Source: Molanna angustata (Eukaryota > Arthropoda > Insecta > Trichoptera > Molannidae). From it: 64,000 bases of DNA. Numbering within the stretch: position 1 is the stretch's first letter; every line of letters starts with the position of its first letter. Made by a program: the position numbers and the translations under genes. This document shows positions 10,640 through 21,300 of the stretch, piece by piece. The notes beneath the pieces are model-generated. The model worked only from the letters and a program-made list of their open reading frames with translations, was not told the DNA's origin and made no database searches. The stretch spans positions 33,861,672 to 33,925,671 of the forward strand of contig OY754977.1 in NCBI GenBank assembly GCA_963576475.1, written 5' to 3'.

Positions 10640-11040
10640 CATAAGTCTCACATAACGAACACATATTAAACACAGACGCACACTAGTTAGTGTGTTCTAT
10701 GACGCACACACATAAACACTTAGAAACAATTGCTTTAGAACTTTTTGCTTTAAACAAAAAATTATATAAAATTGGTTTTTATCAATAAAAAATGTAGGTA
10801 CCTACTACATAAAAATCAAATATTTTTTCTCTATTGTTTCTAACAATTTAATTATTTTTTTTGCACCGTAGTCAGAAAGCTCTTTCCTTACGCAGAACGA
10901 TTAGTAGTGATGGAGGAATTTTATGTTTTTAAATTTATAATGGACCAACAAAACCCGGCAGATGTTATCCTTCCTGTGTGTAATTAAAAATACTTGATCT
11001 TCATACATGTCACTTCCATAACATTTCACCTGTTTCACAT
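10640..11040. other. No recognised feature
   Basis: AT-rich spacer with short homopolymer runs. Confidence 0.4.
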
Positions 11041-11043
11041 ATA

Positions 11044-12002
11044 GGGCCGGTATTTCAGTCGGCCCTTAGGAGTTTAACTCAAGTTTAACAAAAATATTGC
11101 GTATTTCAGTACCTAATCTTCCCTTAAATACGTCACTAAACGACAAATATTTAACTCAACGTTTCTGGCGGATCGCGTGTCTTAATCTTGAGTTAAGTAT
11201 TGTTTCTAGTCTTTTTCGCCAGGTGGCGTACTAATCGCCGCACGCTTTAATGTTTTATTTCATTTTGTACTACAAATTACTATGCATAATAATTATAATC
11301 ATGATTTATTTTTGTTGTTAAAATAAAAGACTTGATATAGAAGTGGTTCATGTATTTAATGTTTATTTTCTTTTTTACATAATTATAATGTATTGCCTGA
11401 CAACAAACGAAATAAACTGTCTGCCATAATGAAACGTCAGGCATACATTTTAAAACTTTATTTTTGCGATGTTTTTTCATCCCACTTTTTAAATTGATCC
11501 ATCCTGTTTCTATATACATATATAATGTGTATTCTTAAATTTTCTACATAAGACATTATTTTACCATTATCACTTAGTTCCATATCCATCTGTAAAATAT
11601 ACATACATTATGCATTGAATTATATTTTGTACTACGTACGTAGTAAATATTCAATGACATTTTGTAACTACAATGATTGATTTTAATTAAAAAAAAAACA
11701 TCGATCGGTATAAAAAATTGAAAAAGTAACATGCTGTGTAATGAAACAAATAAAATAATGTGTTGTTATAATAATAAACAGCTTGACAGCTTCGCGTCAC
11801 GTATCATTTAAGGTTATTGACAATTTGACAGATGGATAAATAGACAATAACCATAGAAAACGTTAAATATATCTATAGTTGAAGATGACGTAACTGACGT
11901 TTCATTTTGCACTGAAATACGCGAATGAAATTTAATCTTCCCTAAACTTTTAACTTGGATTACTAAATCCAACGATTTAAGGGCCAACTGATATATCGGG
12001 CC
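11044..12002. mobile_element. 959-bp DNA transposon with imperfect TIRs, Harbinger-like
   Basis: The ends form an imperfect terminal inverted repeat. The left begins GGGCCGGTATTTCAGTCGGC and the reverse complement of the right begins GGCCCGATATATCAGTTGGC, about 20 of the first 24 positions matching. ATA occurs immediately outside both ends (11041-11043 and 12003-12005), consistent with a 3-bp duplication. Inside, a 79-codon minus-strand frame (11280-11519) contains ETGWINLKSGMKKHRKNK, basic and unrecognised; a remnant DNA-binding ORF is possible. No DDE transposase is visible, so it is nonautonomous. A related end lies at 29019. Confidence 0.6.
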
Positions 12003-12005
12003 ATA

Positions 12006-12507
12006 GACTCCTAGGACTCGTAGACATGTAGGTCAAACTTTTAACCACTGCACTACGGTGCGGTAGCGGGGTGAGGCAAGTGATGACAGGTTATGGAATG
12101 TGACTTCAACTTAATCCTAAAATGTGAATCTAGCGGCATCATCAAATATGTCATTAACGCCCTTTTATGACCCTTTTATGTCATTTTATGACACGAAGTT
12201 TAAGTATGAGCACCTACCTAAAACTATGTATTTATTACAAAATAAAAAGGAAAATGCCTGAAACAGTCATAAAGATCGCGCAGAGAAAAAACTTTTAATG
12301 GTCTAATATCCCATGTAGGTAATATTGAGAACATTTCCAAAAAGCAATTTTAAACAACAACAAAAAAATATTACAATAAAGGTTTTAAACAACTCTTCAT
12401 GCAATACATTATAAAAAATATAATTTTATTTCATTCTCCCCTTAGTTAAATAAATCTAAAGTAATAAAGCAATCAAAATGTTAGTGTTTGTGTGTGTGTG
12501 TGTGTGT

Positions 12508-12544
<37 letters not shown>

Positions 12545-13424
12545 TCTCACGCCTTCTGAAAAACCAAGAGCATCTAAAAATCTAATTTATGTGCGAACGT
12601 GTACCTGTATACCTGATGCAGTGTCACGCTAAAAATAATGCGATAAAAATGCTGAATTTTAAAAATATTTCAATAATTATTTTTTTCATACAAAATTTTC
12701 CAAGTCATATCTGTCAAAAAAGTGTACATTTTGCACGCAAATATCTGTTAGTTTAAAAGTTAGAAGTAGGTATTTACACAAAAAATATATTTTGAAGTAT
12801 AACTTAGCGTTTAAGTGAAAAACATGGTGAATATTTGGTATAATTATAATGTTTAACTTATTTTTAAAGTAAGCCTTTTGTACATAAACGCCGCCATTTT
12901 AATATCTTTTCATACAATATTTCATTTTCCCACCGAATGAATATGTTCTTGAAAATAATAAACCTTTGAAATAAATGTAATTATGAAATAATAAAATGAA
13001 ACACAAGACATTACGGCAAGTTTTAAGACATATATTGTAAAAATGTGTTATTTATTAGTAAAGATATAGGCATAATAAAATTGCATAATTTGTAAATAAT
13101 ATTTGATTTTTCTGACAATTTTCATTTTTATGGCATCGAACAAACCAATGTAGGTACCTACATATTCAAAAAATGTATCCGAACCATTCGATATTACTTA
13201 CGTGTTCGAATCGTTTCCATGGCTACAGAAAGAATGTGATATTCAAATAAAATTTGTTAGGAATCGAATTTATTTAGAAGGTTGTTGTAGGTAGGTACCT
13301 ACCTAATACTATTTACTTACAAATCAACAATAATATACCTATACTGATTTCCTATAGGAAAATTATTTTATTTATTTATTTATCAACCGTTTGTCCGATT
13401 ATAATGAAACTTTGGTGAATTGTC
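12006..13424. other. AT-rich spacer with TG microsatellite
   Basis: A TG-rich microsatellite occupies about 12484-12543 with a few interruptions. The rest is AT-rich, with the palindromic words TAGGTACCTA at 13150 and 13290. No gene recognised. Confidence 0.5.
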
Positions 13425-13945
13425 GAGCGTATGCCCAGGATGGTTTTTGGATTTAAACTTTTTTCTTATTCTTCTTCTTCTTCGTGTATTTGGTCGTTTT
13501 ACCTATGAAGGGGGAGTTTCCTGGGAAAAGAAGGTCCGACTGTCCCTCCATCTCTTCACAGGTCTTCCAGGACGGGTTCTGCATATAAACTTTTTTCTTC
13601 TTTTTCTTCAACGTGTACTTGGTCATCTTACCTATGAAGATGAACTATCCTGGGAGATGAAGGTCCAATTTTCCTTCCATCTCTTCGCAGGTTTCTGGAT
13701 TTAAACTTATTTCTTCTTCTTCTTCTTCATCGTGTATTTTAGGTCATTTTACCTATGAAGTTGGAGAATCCTGGGAGAAGAAGGTCCAACTGTCCTTCCA
13801 TCTCTTCGCAGGTATCTGGGTTTAAACTTTTTTCTTCTTCTTCGTGTATTTAGTCATTTTACCTATTAAGTAGAGCATCCTGGGAAAAGAAGGTTCTTTC
13901 ATCTCTTCGCGGTTCTTCCAGGATGGTTTCTGGATTTAAACTTTT
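13425..13945 (-). repeat. Tandem array of a LINE 3' terminus, about 4 units
   Basis: Four imperfect units of about 117-142 bp, each with TTTAAACTT, a CTT-repeat, CGTGTA.TT.GGTCAT, ACCTATGAAG, TCCTGGGA.A, GAAGGTCC and CCTTCCATCTCTTCGCAGG. Read on the minus strand, the unit resembles the C-terminus and GAA tail of LINE family Y (compare 8427-8560 and 60495-60640). A truncated LINE end appears to have been amplified in tandem. Confidence 0.65.
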
Positions 13946-13949
13946 CTTA

Positions 13950-14125
13950 ACCGACTGATGGGACGGGATGTAATGAAGGGAAGGGAGGCACTAAAGGGCC
14001 TGAAGGGACGGGAGGTATAAAACTGCCTGAAGGGACGGAAGGTACTGAAGGGCCTGATGGGAAGGGACGTAATGAGGGATTAAAGGGACGGGAGGTACTG
14101 AAGGGCCTGAAGCGGCGGGTCCTGG
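13950..14125 (+). repeat. G-rich minisatellite
   Basis: Irregular units built from GAAGGGACGGGAGGTACT and GAAGGGCCTGA, about 26-28 bp, six or so copies. Distinctly purine- and G-rich compared with its surroundings. Confidence 0.8.
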
Positions 14126-14129
14126 AGTC

Positions 14130-14625
14130 TAATTCTTTTTCTTCTTAATTTTATGTAGACCTTTAGGGCAGTTTTTATACAAACTATTTCCTATTGTCTA
14201 ATTCATCTTCTTCTTCTTTTATGTATACATTTGGGTCATTTTTTTATAAAAATTATTTCCTTTAGTCTAATTATTATTCTTCTTCATTTAAGTACGTAGA
14301 CTTTTGGGAGAGTTTTAATACAAACTATTTCCAAAAGTCTTATTCATTTTCTTTTATGTAGACCTTTTGGTCAGTATTTATACAAACTATTTCCAATAGT
14401 CTAAATATTCTTCTTCTTCTTTTTTGTAGACCTTTGGATGAGCTTTTATACAATCTATTTCCAATAGTCTAATTCTTCTATTAGGTATATGTATTTTTAC
14501 TTATTTTATGTAGACCATTGGAATAGTTTTTTATACAAACTATTTCTTATAGTCTTATACTTATTTTTCTCTTTTTTATTTAGTCTTTTGGGTTAGTTTT
14601 AAGTCTAATAGTCTATTGTGCAGAA
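14130..14625 (+). repeat. Degenerate tandem array, about 65-80 bp unit
   Basis: About seven units, each containing a CTT/T-rich tract, ATGTAGACCTTT.GG, CAGTTTTTATACAAACTATT and TCC.ATAGTCTAATT. Directly follows the G-rich array. Confidence 0.8.
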
Positions 14626-14639
14626 ATATTATTAACGAT

Positions 14640-15345
14640 ATGGCACACTTGATGAAAATACATATGAAATGAATGGGATATGGGATGTGACGATATAACC
14701 TGCACTAGAATCTTTTCAATACCTTTGTTTAATTAAATTTAAACCATTTATATCATCCTATTTTGAATAATTTTCAACACCTAATATTTAAAGAATGGGG
14801 GTTGTTGCCATTACTGAACTCTTCACAACATTTATATTCAAATTAAAAACTATTTACTATAGTTCAAGTCTTCTTCTTCTTCGTTAATGAAGACTTTCAG
14901 TCAAATTGAGCAAAAATATAATGCACACTTGATGAAAAAATATAAAAACGAATGGGATGTGACCAATACTAGATATTTTCAGTACCTACGTTTGTTTAAT
15001 CAAATTTTAACCACATCCCAACATCCAAAATTACTAAATTTTCAATAGGTACACATTACAATTTGTTTTCGATGATAATATTTAAAAATGGGGGTTGTGG
15101 CCAAACCAATCTCTTTACAACGTTGATAAACAGTCATATTTAAAACCATTACGCATAGTCCATGCGAGCAGAAATTGTATAAATATTATACTTCATTCAC
15201 ACTTTATAGCAATATATAAAAAAGAATGGGTTGTGGCCATCACTTGAACATTTTACAATACTTAAACTCAATCAAATTTCAAACCACTTTTCATAGTCTG
15301 ATATTGCAAAATAATTGGGTGACAATATTATAAAAACGATTGCTT
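14640..15345 (+). repeat. Degenerate tandem array, about 125-155 bp unit
   Basis: About five diverged units marked by AATGGG.GTTGTGGCCA-type blocks near 14673, 14797, 14951, 15087 and 15224, each followed by TTTTCA.TACCT and AATCAAATTT.AACCA. The CCACAACCCACTC words at 16355 and 46470 are related to the marker block. Confidence 0.65.
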
Positions 15346-15489
15346 TTTCTTTCACAATTTTACATTCTTGGCCAACGGCGGGACATAAAAGCTAGTGATA
15401 AATATATCATGCGATACACGTGTAATGAGCCACTCATTTATTTTATTATATTACAGAAATTATTAATAATATTGTGAAACAACTTTGTT

Positions 15490-15635
15490 TTCTTCTACTT
15501 ATAACTTTAAATTTCGGAAGTTACAACGTTTTCCAGGTTTCTCTCATCTTCTATTAATAAGTTACTGAAGATGAGAGAAATCTCGAAAACGTTACAGCTT
15601 ACGAAATTAAAAGTTATGAGTAGAAATAAAAAATG
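15490..15635. mobile_element. PLE-type inverted repeat with hammerhead-like motif
   Basis: Two arms (about 15490-15552 and 15565-15633) are imperfect reverse complements separated by a short spacer. The right arm carries CTGAAGA, a GAGA-GAAA-TCTC hairpin and GAAAACGTTA (15565-15594), the layout of a hammerhead core. Helix I pairing next to the core is poor, so activity is doubtful. Confidence 0.5.
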
Positions 15636-15944
15636 TTGTTTAATTTATTTTTATTTCATAATTAATTATTTTGTAATATTATAACAATAAAATATTATTA
15701 TAAATATGACATTGTTTCAATAACAATACTCTCAAACATTAAATATTTATATGGTTAGCAAAACAATACACGGAAATACATAATATTATGAATATACCAT
15801 TAATATTTAAATATTTATTTATTTATTTAACATCTTGTTTTTAACAATATTACAAATAAATTTACAAAATTCATAATGATATATACTATGGTAAAATTGT
15901 TGAATTACCTCATCAAAAAGAATAAAACCTTGTGCTTGATGAGA

Positions 15945-16100
15945 AAGTTGCATACTATGAGTTTTGTGACAGTGTTTTTGTGTGTATGATGTATTGTGAA
16001 AACTTTTGTCCTCTGGGAATCTTATAATTGTTTAAGAATCTAATAGAAATGTACTTCATAAAAATAGATTTACAGATTGTCAACCTTTCAAGATGAAAAA
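15945..16100 (+). repeat. Dispersed repeat family D, copy 1
   Basis: Shares GCATACTATGAGTTT, GTTTTTGTGTGTATG, GAAAACTTTTGTCCTCTG and TCTAATAGAAATGTACTTCA with 59915-60070 in the same order. Related to the ends of the repeats at 37600-37745 and 59200-59400. Non-coding. Confidence 0.7.
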
Positions 16101-16103
16101 ATG

Positions 16104-16345
16104 TACACTTACTATGGTGTGGAGTCAAAATGAACACTTACTATGGTGTGGAGTCAAAATGAACGCTTACTATGGTGTGGAGTCAAAATGAACACTTACT
16201 ATGGTGTGGAGTCAAAATGAACACTTACTATGGTGTGGAGTCAAAATGTACACTTACTATGGTGTGGAGTCAAAATGAACACTTACTATGGTGTGGAGTC
16301 AAAATGAACACTTACTATGGTGTGGAGTCAAAATTAACACATACT
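16104..16345 (+). repeat. 29-bp minisatellite, about 8 copies
   Basis: Nearly identical head-to-tail units ACTTACTATGGTGTGGAGTC plus AAAATGAAC. There are no spacers, so it is not CRISPR-like. It abuts the repeat at 15945, whose last bases form the first partial unit. Confidence 0.95.
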
Positions 16346-16602
16346 ATGGTGTTGGCTACAACCCACTCATTTTATTATATTTTAATACAAACAATGTGCG
16401 ATGCACATAAATTTATTAAATCGTAGATATTAATAAATTATGATCCTTATTTATATTTATTTTTCATTGCTTTTGATTGTGTGTTTACAAATATATACTT
16501 ATAACTAAATCTTAACATTATTCTTAGGCGAATATTTCATTTCCTTTAATTTAATAAAGTATTTGATTTGCGGTATTTGTGTGTGTGCGTGTGTGAGAGA
16601 TA

Positions 16603-16892
16603 GGGAGAGGGAGAGGGAGAGGGAGAGGGAGAGGGAGAGGGAGAGGGAGAGGGAGAGGGAGAGGGAGAGGGAGAGGGAGAGGGAGAGGGAGAGGGAGAGG
16701 GAGAGGGAGAGGGAGAGGGAGAGGGAGAGGGAGAGGGAGAGGGAGAGGGAGAGGGAGAGGGAGAGGGAGAGGGAGAGGGAGAGGGAGAGGGAGAGGGAGA
16801 GGGAGAGGGAGAGGGAGAGGGAGAGGGAGAGGGAGAGGGAGAGGGAGAGGGAGAGGGAGAGGGAGAGGGAGAGGGAGAGGGAGAGGGAGAGG
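16603..16892 (+). repeat. Pure GGGAGA hexanucleotide array, about 48 units
   Basis: An uninterrupted 290-bp purine/pyrimidine-asymmetric tract flanked by GAGAGATAG on both sides. Long open frames across it on both strands (Arg-Glu, Ser-Pro, Leu-Pro repeats) are artefacts of the repeat. Confidence 0.98.
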
Positions 16893-17001
16893 AGAGATAG
16901 AGCATAAGTGCATATAGAAATTAAATGAGTAAGGGCCGGGTTATCGAAATTACTAATACATCTTAGATATAATATAGTATATATAGTTGAATGTTGAATG
17001 A

Positions 17002-17045
17002 ATTAAATTGTTGAAATGAATTTTTGTTCATTTCAACAATTTAAT
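17002..17045. repeat. 19-bp perfect hairpin at LINE 5' end
   Basis: 17002-17020 is the exact reverse complement of 17027-17045 with a 6-nt loop. All but its first two bases lie inside the target duplications, so it formed during or after insertion and is not host sequence. Confidence 0.9.
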
Positions 17046-17735
17046 GAGCATCACTTACATATAATATGATGATATCTACAGACAAAAAAAAGAGTCTCAC
17101 GATAAGCAAGAACCCGTTGAGATGCAAATTAGTCGTAGAAAATAACATAATAGAGCAAGTGATGGACTTTAAATACCTGGGAATAGACATCACTAGCAGC
17201 GGTAGTCTATACGACGAAACATACGAAACGACGACAAGTAAATAAAGCAGCTGCAATATCAGGATGTCTAAAGGACGTATATGGAGGAATAAACACATGA
17301 ATATCGAAAGCAAAGTCCGAATATACAAAACATGTGTAAGACCCATTGCCACCTACAGAGTAGAGACCAGAGCAGACACAACGAGAACAAAATCTATTCT
17401 GAGAACATCAGAGATGAGGACATTGAGATATATAACCGTAAACACTCTAAGTGACCGAATTCGAAATACCGAAATAAGAAAAAAAGTGTAGTACGGAAGA
17501 CATCGTCAGATGGGGAAGACAGCGGAGGCGATATTGGAGCTCACATGTAAACAGAATGGCTGAAAATAGACTCCCACGTATCGCTTTCCAGGAGAACCCA
17601 GCTGGAAGAAGACCACCAGGAAGACCTCCAAAGAGATGGCGAGACAGTTGGCAGTCCACATTGCAGGAGACAGAATAGCGGTACAAACAGATCTTCAGAT
17701 CTATGAAAAGGAAGAAGAAGAAGAAAAATATTTTT
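17004..17735 (+). pseudogene. LINE family Y fragment with 12-bp target duplication and 5' hairpin
   Basis: Encodes, with stops and frameshifts, the region after the RT palm: ISTDKKKSLTI-type block, EQVMDFKYLGIDITSSGSLY, RIYKTCVRPIATYRVETRAD, then DIVRWGRQRRRYW and RRPPGRPPKRWRDSW, and a GAA tail. Homologous to 8427-9571. TGTTGAATGAAT at 16992-17003 and 17736-17747 is a 12-bp target duplication. The 5' end is a perfect hairpin (17002-17045). Confidence 0.88.
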
Positions 17736-17749
17736 TGTTGAATGAATGT

Positions 17750-17962
17750 TGAACCCATTCTGAATCTTGCCATTTTTTGGCAAGAGCCAAGACTGATATG
17801 TGGGTATTCACGCATGTGTCGTGCTTGCTTTTATAAGGAAATTCACACCTGTCGCTGTGGGACATGCCGTGATAGCGTGTGGTATTTTTATATAGTTTGA
17901 TAAACCAGCTGATAACAGGCAAGCCAACGTTCGTGCAGGACAACGTCTGTCGGGTCCGCTAG
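17750..17962 (+). mobile_element. Helitron-like 3' end fragment
   Basis: The segment ends GTCTGTCGGGTCCGCTAG followed by T. A GGAC/GTCC stem brackets a loop just upstream of the CTAG terminus. CTRR termini preceded by a hairpin and followed by T are Helitron hallmarks. The 5' TC end is not identified. Differs from the four-copy family below. Confidence 0.5.
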
Positions 17963-18689
17963 TTTTATAAAAATACTTGAGAACCTCAAGGAGTGTAATC
18001 ATACAATAGTACATAACTTAAAGACAAGAAATAAACAAAAATGAAATAAATTGGAATTTGTTAAGCGCAGAGGGTACTGAGATAGTTACCACGTTAGAAA
18101 CCACGAGGAAGATAGCAAGTTAGTATGTATCGCTTACCGCCTCTTTGGTAATTTTAATGTAAAAAAAATATTTACCCTTCCAAGTTCACAAAAACACATT
18201 TGAAAATTGTTTATTTTATTGGTACAATCTTAATCTAAATATCATGTCGACTTTTCTAAGTTAATATCATTATTCGTCCTTTTCACAAGGATAAACGTTG
18301 AATGTAGGTATGTTATTAAGAAGACATAGGTACCCAGAATTGTTGAAGATATTGTGAATTTGTGTGTTTTATTTGCTGTAAATGCGATAAAACAGCGGGA
18401 AGAGATTCCTTCTAATCTCTTTAGTATTTTGTGGGGATTTGTGAGGGGAATCTTATCTTCGAGGGGAAGGTAAGATTCCCTGCCTCCCTCCATCTTCGTC
18501 TTATGATCTCAAAGGATTTCATATATTCCTTGTCTTCAACTGAATTTTCTATATTTTTCCGAGATTTATGTTTTTATTATACTTACACAACAGTGTCTGA
18601 TAGATTCCTCTGATGACCTTTATCAGCAATTATTTAAAGGCACACATAGATAATAAATAATTGAAAAAAATAATAATAATTATTTATAG
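17963..18689. other. No recognised feature
   Basis: AT-rich, with one 10-bp inverted repeat (GGGAATCTTA, about 18447-18481). No supportable coding region. Confidence 0.4.
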
Positions 18690-18972
18690 AACGTTCTATC
18701 AGTTGTAAAAAAGTATTAATGTTCCATTTTGTTTAATGACTTTCTGTCATCTTGTAGGTAGTGAGATGGTACCGTTGTTGTAGAAACGCGACAAGAAATT
18801 TTGTCAGTCCTCTCCTGATGTTAACCTGACACTGCCTAAAGAATTCTGAAGAGAACGAAACATTTGAAAATCTGAAGGTGCAAGGTCAGGGCTATATGGC
18901 GGATGCATTAATTTTTGCTGAGTGGCTAAAGCAGTGCGTTATCGTTCTCTTCAAAAACGGTTCGGTTTCATT

Positions 18973-19397
18973 CTTCTTCTTCTTCAGCCTGTTTTTTTCC
19001 ATTCTTGAACATAGGCCTCCCCCTTGATCCTCCACAACTCCCTGTCTTGGGCACACTACATCCTTCTCCTTCCGGTACATTTCCTGATGTCATCAGACCA
19101 CCTTTCCTGGGGTCTGCCGACACCTCTTTGACTTGTTCTTGGTAGCCATTCTAAGACCTTTTTGGTCCATCGTTAATCCTGGCATCTGGCAATATGCCCA
19201 GTTCTACTTAAGACCAGCGACCCTTTCCGCTACATCGGCTAGTTTGGTTCTTTCTCTTATCATGACATTCTGAATTCTGTCCCTTATTAAAATACCCAGC
19301 AACTTTCTCTCCATAGCTCTCTGTGTCACTAACAGTTTGTGCATTATTCGTTTTGTTAGGACCGATGTTTCCATTCCATAAGTAAGCACTTTCATTA
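18973..19397 (-). mobile_element. RTE-like LINE fragment inserted in mariner, 10-bp target duplication
   Basis: Minus strand: KVLTYGMETSVLTKRI, VTQRAMERKLLGILIRDRIQ, RERTKLADVAERVAGLK, then a degraded C-terminus and GAA tail at the left end. Target duplication CGGTTTCATT at 18963-18972 and 19398-19407 matches the mariner coding sequence once on each side, proving the LINE is younger than the mariner. Confidence 0.9.
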
Positions 19398-19654
19398 CGG
19401 TTTCATTATGTCTCAATAAAGAATCGCAAATTAGTTTTCTTTTAGTGAGCTCATGTGGCACCCAAATATTGAGCTTTTATTGTACCCAGTTTTTTTTCAA
19501 TTGGGTTAAAACTGTCTTCAGATATGTCGTAACTACTGATATGTCGATTTTGCTCCACTTTTTCAAAAATGGCGTTCATTTTATCTGTAACAGGGCGACT
19601 AGAGGGAGGTGCATCTTTAACATCAAAATTCTCGGATTGAAAACGCTACTCTTT

Positions 19655-19822
19655 GTGCCTTTTCACACGATCCGGTTGCCGGGTAGCCGGCGCTGGGTAA
19701 CCGGTAGCGAAATGTTTGGGCATGCATGCCGGTGGGTGTGAAAGCTATCATGCGTGCCCATACACTTCGATGCCAGTTACCCGACGCCGGCTACCCGGCA
19801 ACCGGATCGTGTGAAAGGGCAC
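19655..19822. mobile_element. 168-bp MITE with 38-bp TIRs inside mariner
   Basis: Left TIR 19655-19692 (GTGCCTTTTCACACGATCCG...) and right TIR 19785-19822 are reverse complements with one mismatch. The central 92 bp are GC-richer than the region and non-coding. It splits the N-terminal part of the mariner ORF. The precise target duplication is ambiguous because GTGCC/GGCAC resembles adjacent mariner codons. Confidence 0.9.
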
Positions 19823-20429
19823 TACTGACACTGCATTAGGTCCACAATTTTTTTCGCTGCTTTTGTTGCATTTTTTCCTTTTTTATAATAATATTTTAAA
19901 ATGTATCGAATTTCTTCATTAGATTTACTCATTTTGATAGAAATAGAAACAAATGAAAAATAACTGGAAACAACATTTTACTAATTTGATTCTTTTTTTG
20001 AAATGTAATCTTTTTAATGTCATCAAAACCAGCCAGATAGGAATAGTACAGCCAAAGATATTTCATTACAAGTTTATACATACTATATGCGAAATGACTT
20101 TCTATCCGACCTATTATTTATGGAGTGCCTTTTGATGATACATGATCGATTCTGAAGGTTATAGTTCAATTATTGGCTCTACAAAATAAAATAATCTTAA
20201 GTTTTTCTTATATCAGAAGAATATTAATTTCTTAATAATCTCTTTTTTTACATATCAGTCAACCAAAATAGCTGATATTAGTGCACCAATGGCGTTTTAA
20301 ACTTTTCGTGAATCAAAAAATGTAAGTTGACTAAACATTATCTCCATTTCTAAGCTAAGATTTCACTATAATACCGGCCTTAAGTCACCATAATCTTTTA
20401 GCATGAGAAAATGGAAGAAAAATTTTCAA

Positions 20430-20650
20430 AAAGAAAACAATATTGCTTTATTTACAAAAAAAACGACTTAAGTAACTTATGTCAGAGATAGTCCTTCGTG
20501 TGCTTGTGGAGAGACCCTGGACCATTCGTTTTTAAGGGCCAATCTACACCGTACATTATTTGTTCCATACAACTTATGTCATTATATTCCATTCATACAT
20601 ATTTCCACAAAGCAAAATTTCTTCGCCTTATGATTAAATCTATATTGCAA
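20430..20650 (+). pseudogene. LINE ORF2 C-terminal zinc-knuckle fragment
   Basis: Reads RDSPSCACGETLDHSFLRAN then LHRTLFVPY and a hydrophobic tail. SPxCxCGxxEtxxHxxxxC is the standard C-terminal motif of Jockey/CR1-group LINEs; here the last cysteine is lost (Ala-Asn). Non-functional. Confidence 0.65.
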
Positions 20651-20859
20651 TAACCTCAACTCTCAAAATAATTTTGTAATATTTCTATACTGGCAGTAAT
20701 CATCCTAATTAATGGGTGGAATGCCACGTAAGCTAAAAAAGTGTTGGAACCGAATTTTAATTATAATTTGGCTATTGCATTTTTAATGTGATGCAATTTT
20801 CGACATGATAATTTATCATAAAATTGGTAGAGCTAAATTCAATTTAAAAATATAATGAA

Positions 20860-21300
20860 CTTATTATTGAAATACGTCACAATGTTCCTATGAATAATTT
20901 AAATTTGGAATCATAAAAATGGTTAGATTCAAAATATTGCTATCTGAAACAGCAAATAGATCGGCTAAACACATACTCTAAGAGAGGATCTCAGGATTTT
21001 AGACGTCCAAAAACGAGATTCACGTGTACACAAAATAGTTTGTACCATAAAGATCTCAAAATTTATAATAGTTAACCAGTAAACATAAAAGAAACCAAAA
21101 ATCTTGTTGCCTTTCATAGGCAAGGTGCTGAATACATAGTTAAAAACTATTAATGTTTTCTATAGTTATACATAATGTTTTTATAATTAATTGTTATACT
21201 CTTACCATACTTACCATAAAATAATTACTTTATGTTTTTTTTTATATTAATTTTTATATGTTTTTACGTCTAAATAAAGTTTACTGTTATTATTATTATT
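20860..21300 (+). pseudogene. LINE 3' end with ORF C-terminus and tail
   Basis: Contains DFRRPKTRFTCTQNSLYHKD, LKIYNS, stop, then ETKNLVAFHRQGAEYIVKN: the carboxy end of a LINE ORF2 (consensus SL...G..LYN.LP...K....F...). Followed by an AT-rich 3' UTR and an ATT-repeat end near 21298. Confidence 0.65.

Larger units (their letters stand above)
18690..19932 (-). pseudogene. mariner transposase pseudogene, interrupted twice and internally deleted
   Basis: Minus strand. The start codon at 19932 opens MSKSNEEIRYILKYYYKKGK and ATKAAKKIVDL, the N-terminal helix-turn-helix region of mariner transposases. A MITE at 19655-19822 splits this from RFQSENFDVKDAPPSSRPVT, VEQNRHISSYDI, a deletion, then LRHNET. 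A LINE (18973-19397) follows. The frame resumes with NETEPFLKRTIT, loses the segment that should carry the first catalytic aspartates, and continues with HPPYSPDLAPSDFQMF, which holds the conserved SPDLAPSD signature. After a frameshift it ends FYNNGTISLPTR and QKVIKQNGT. It is non-functional. Terminal inverted repeats were not resolved. Confidence 0.92.

Noticed and set aside
16104..16345. CRISPR-like direct repeats of 29 bp
   Set aside because: Units are head-to-tail with no spacers, there are no cas genes and the setting is eukaryotic.
16546..16913. Long open frames on both strands (Arg-Glu, Ser-Pro, Leu-Pro repeats)
   Set aside because: They are translations of the pure GGGAGA array, which cannot contain a stop in these frames.
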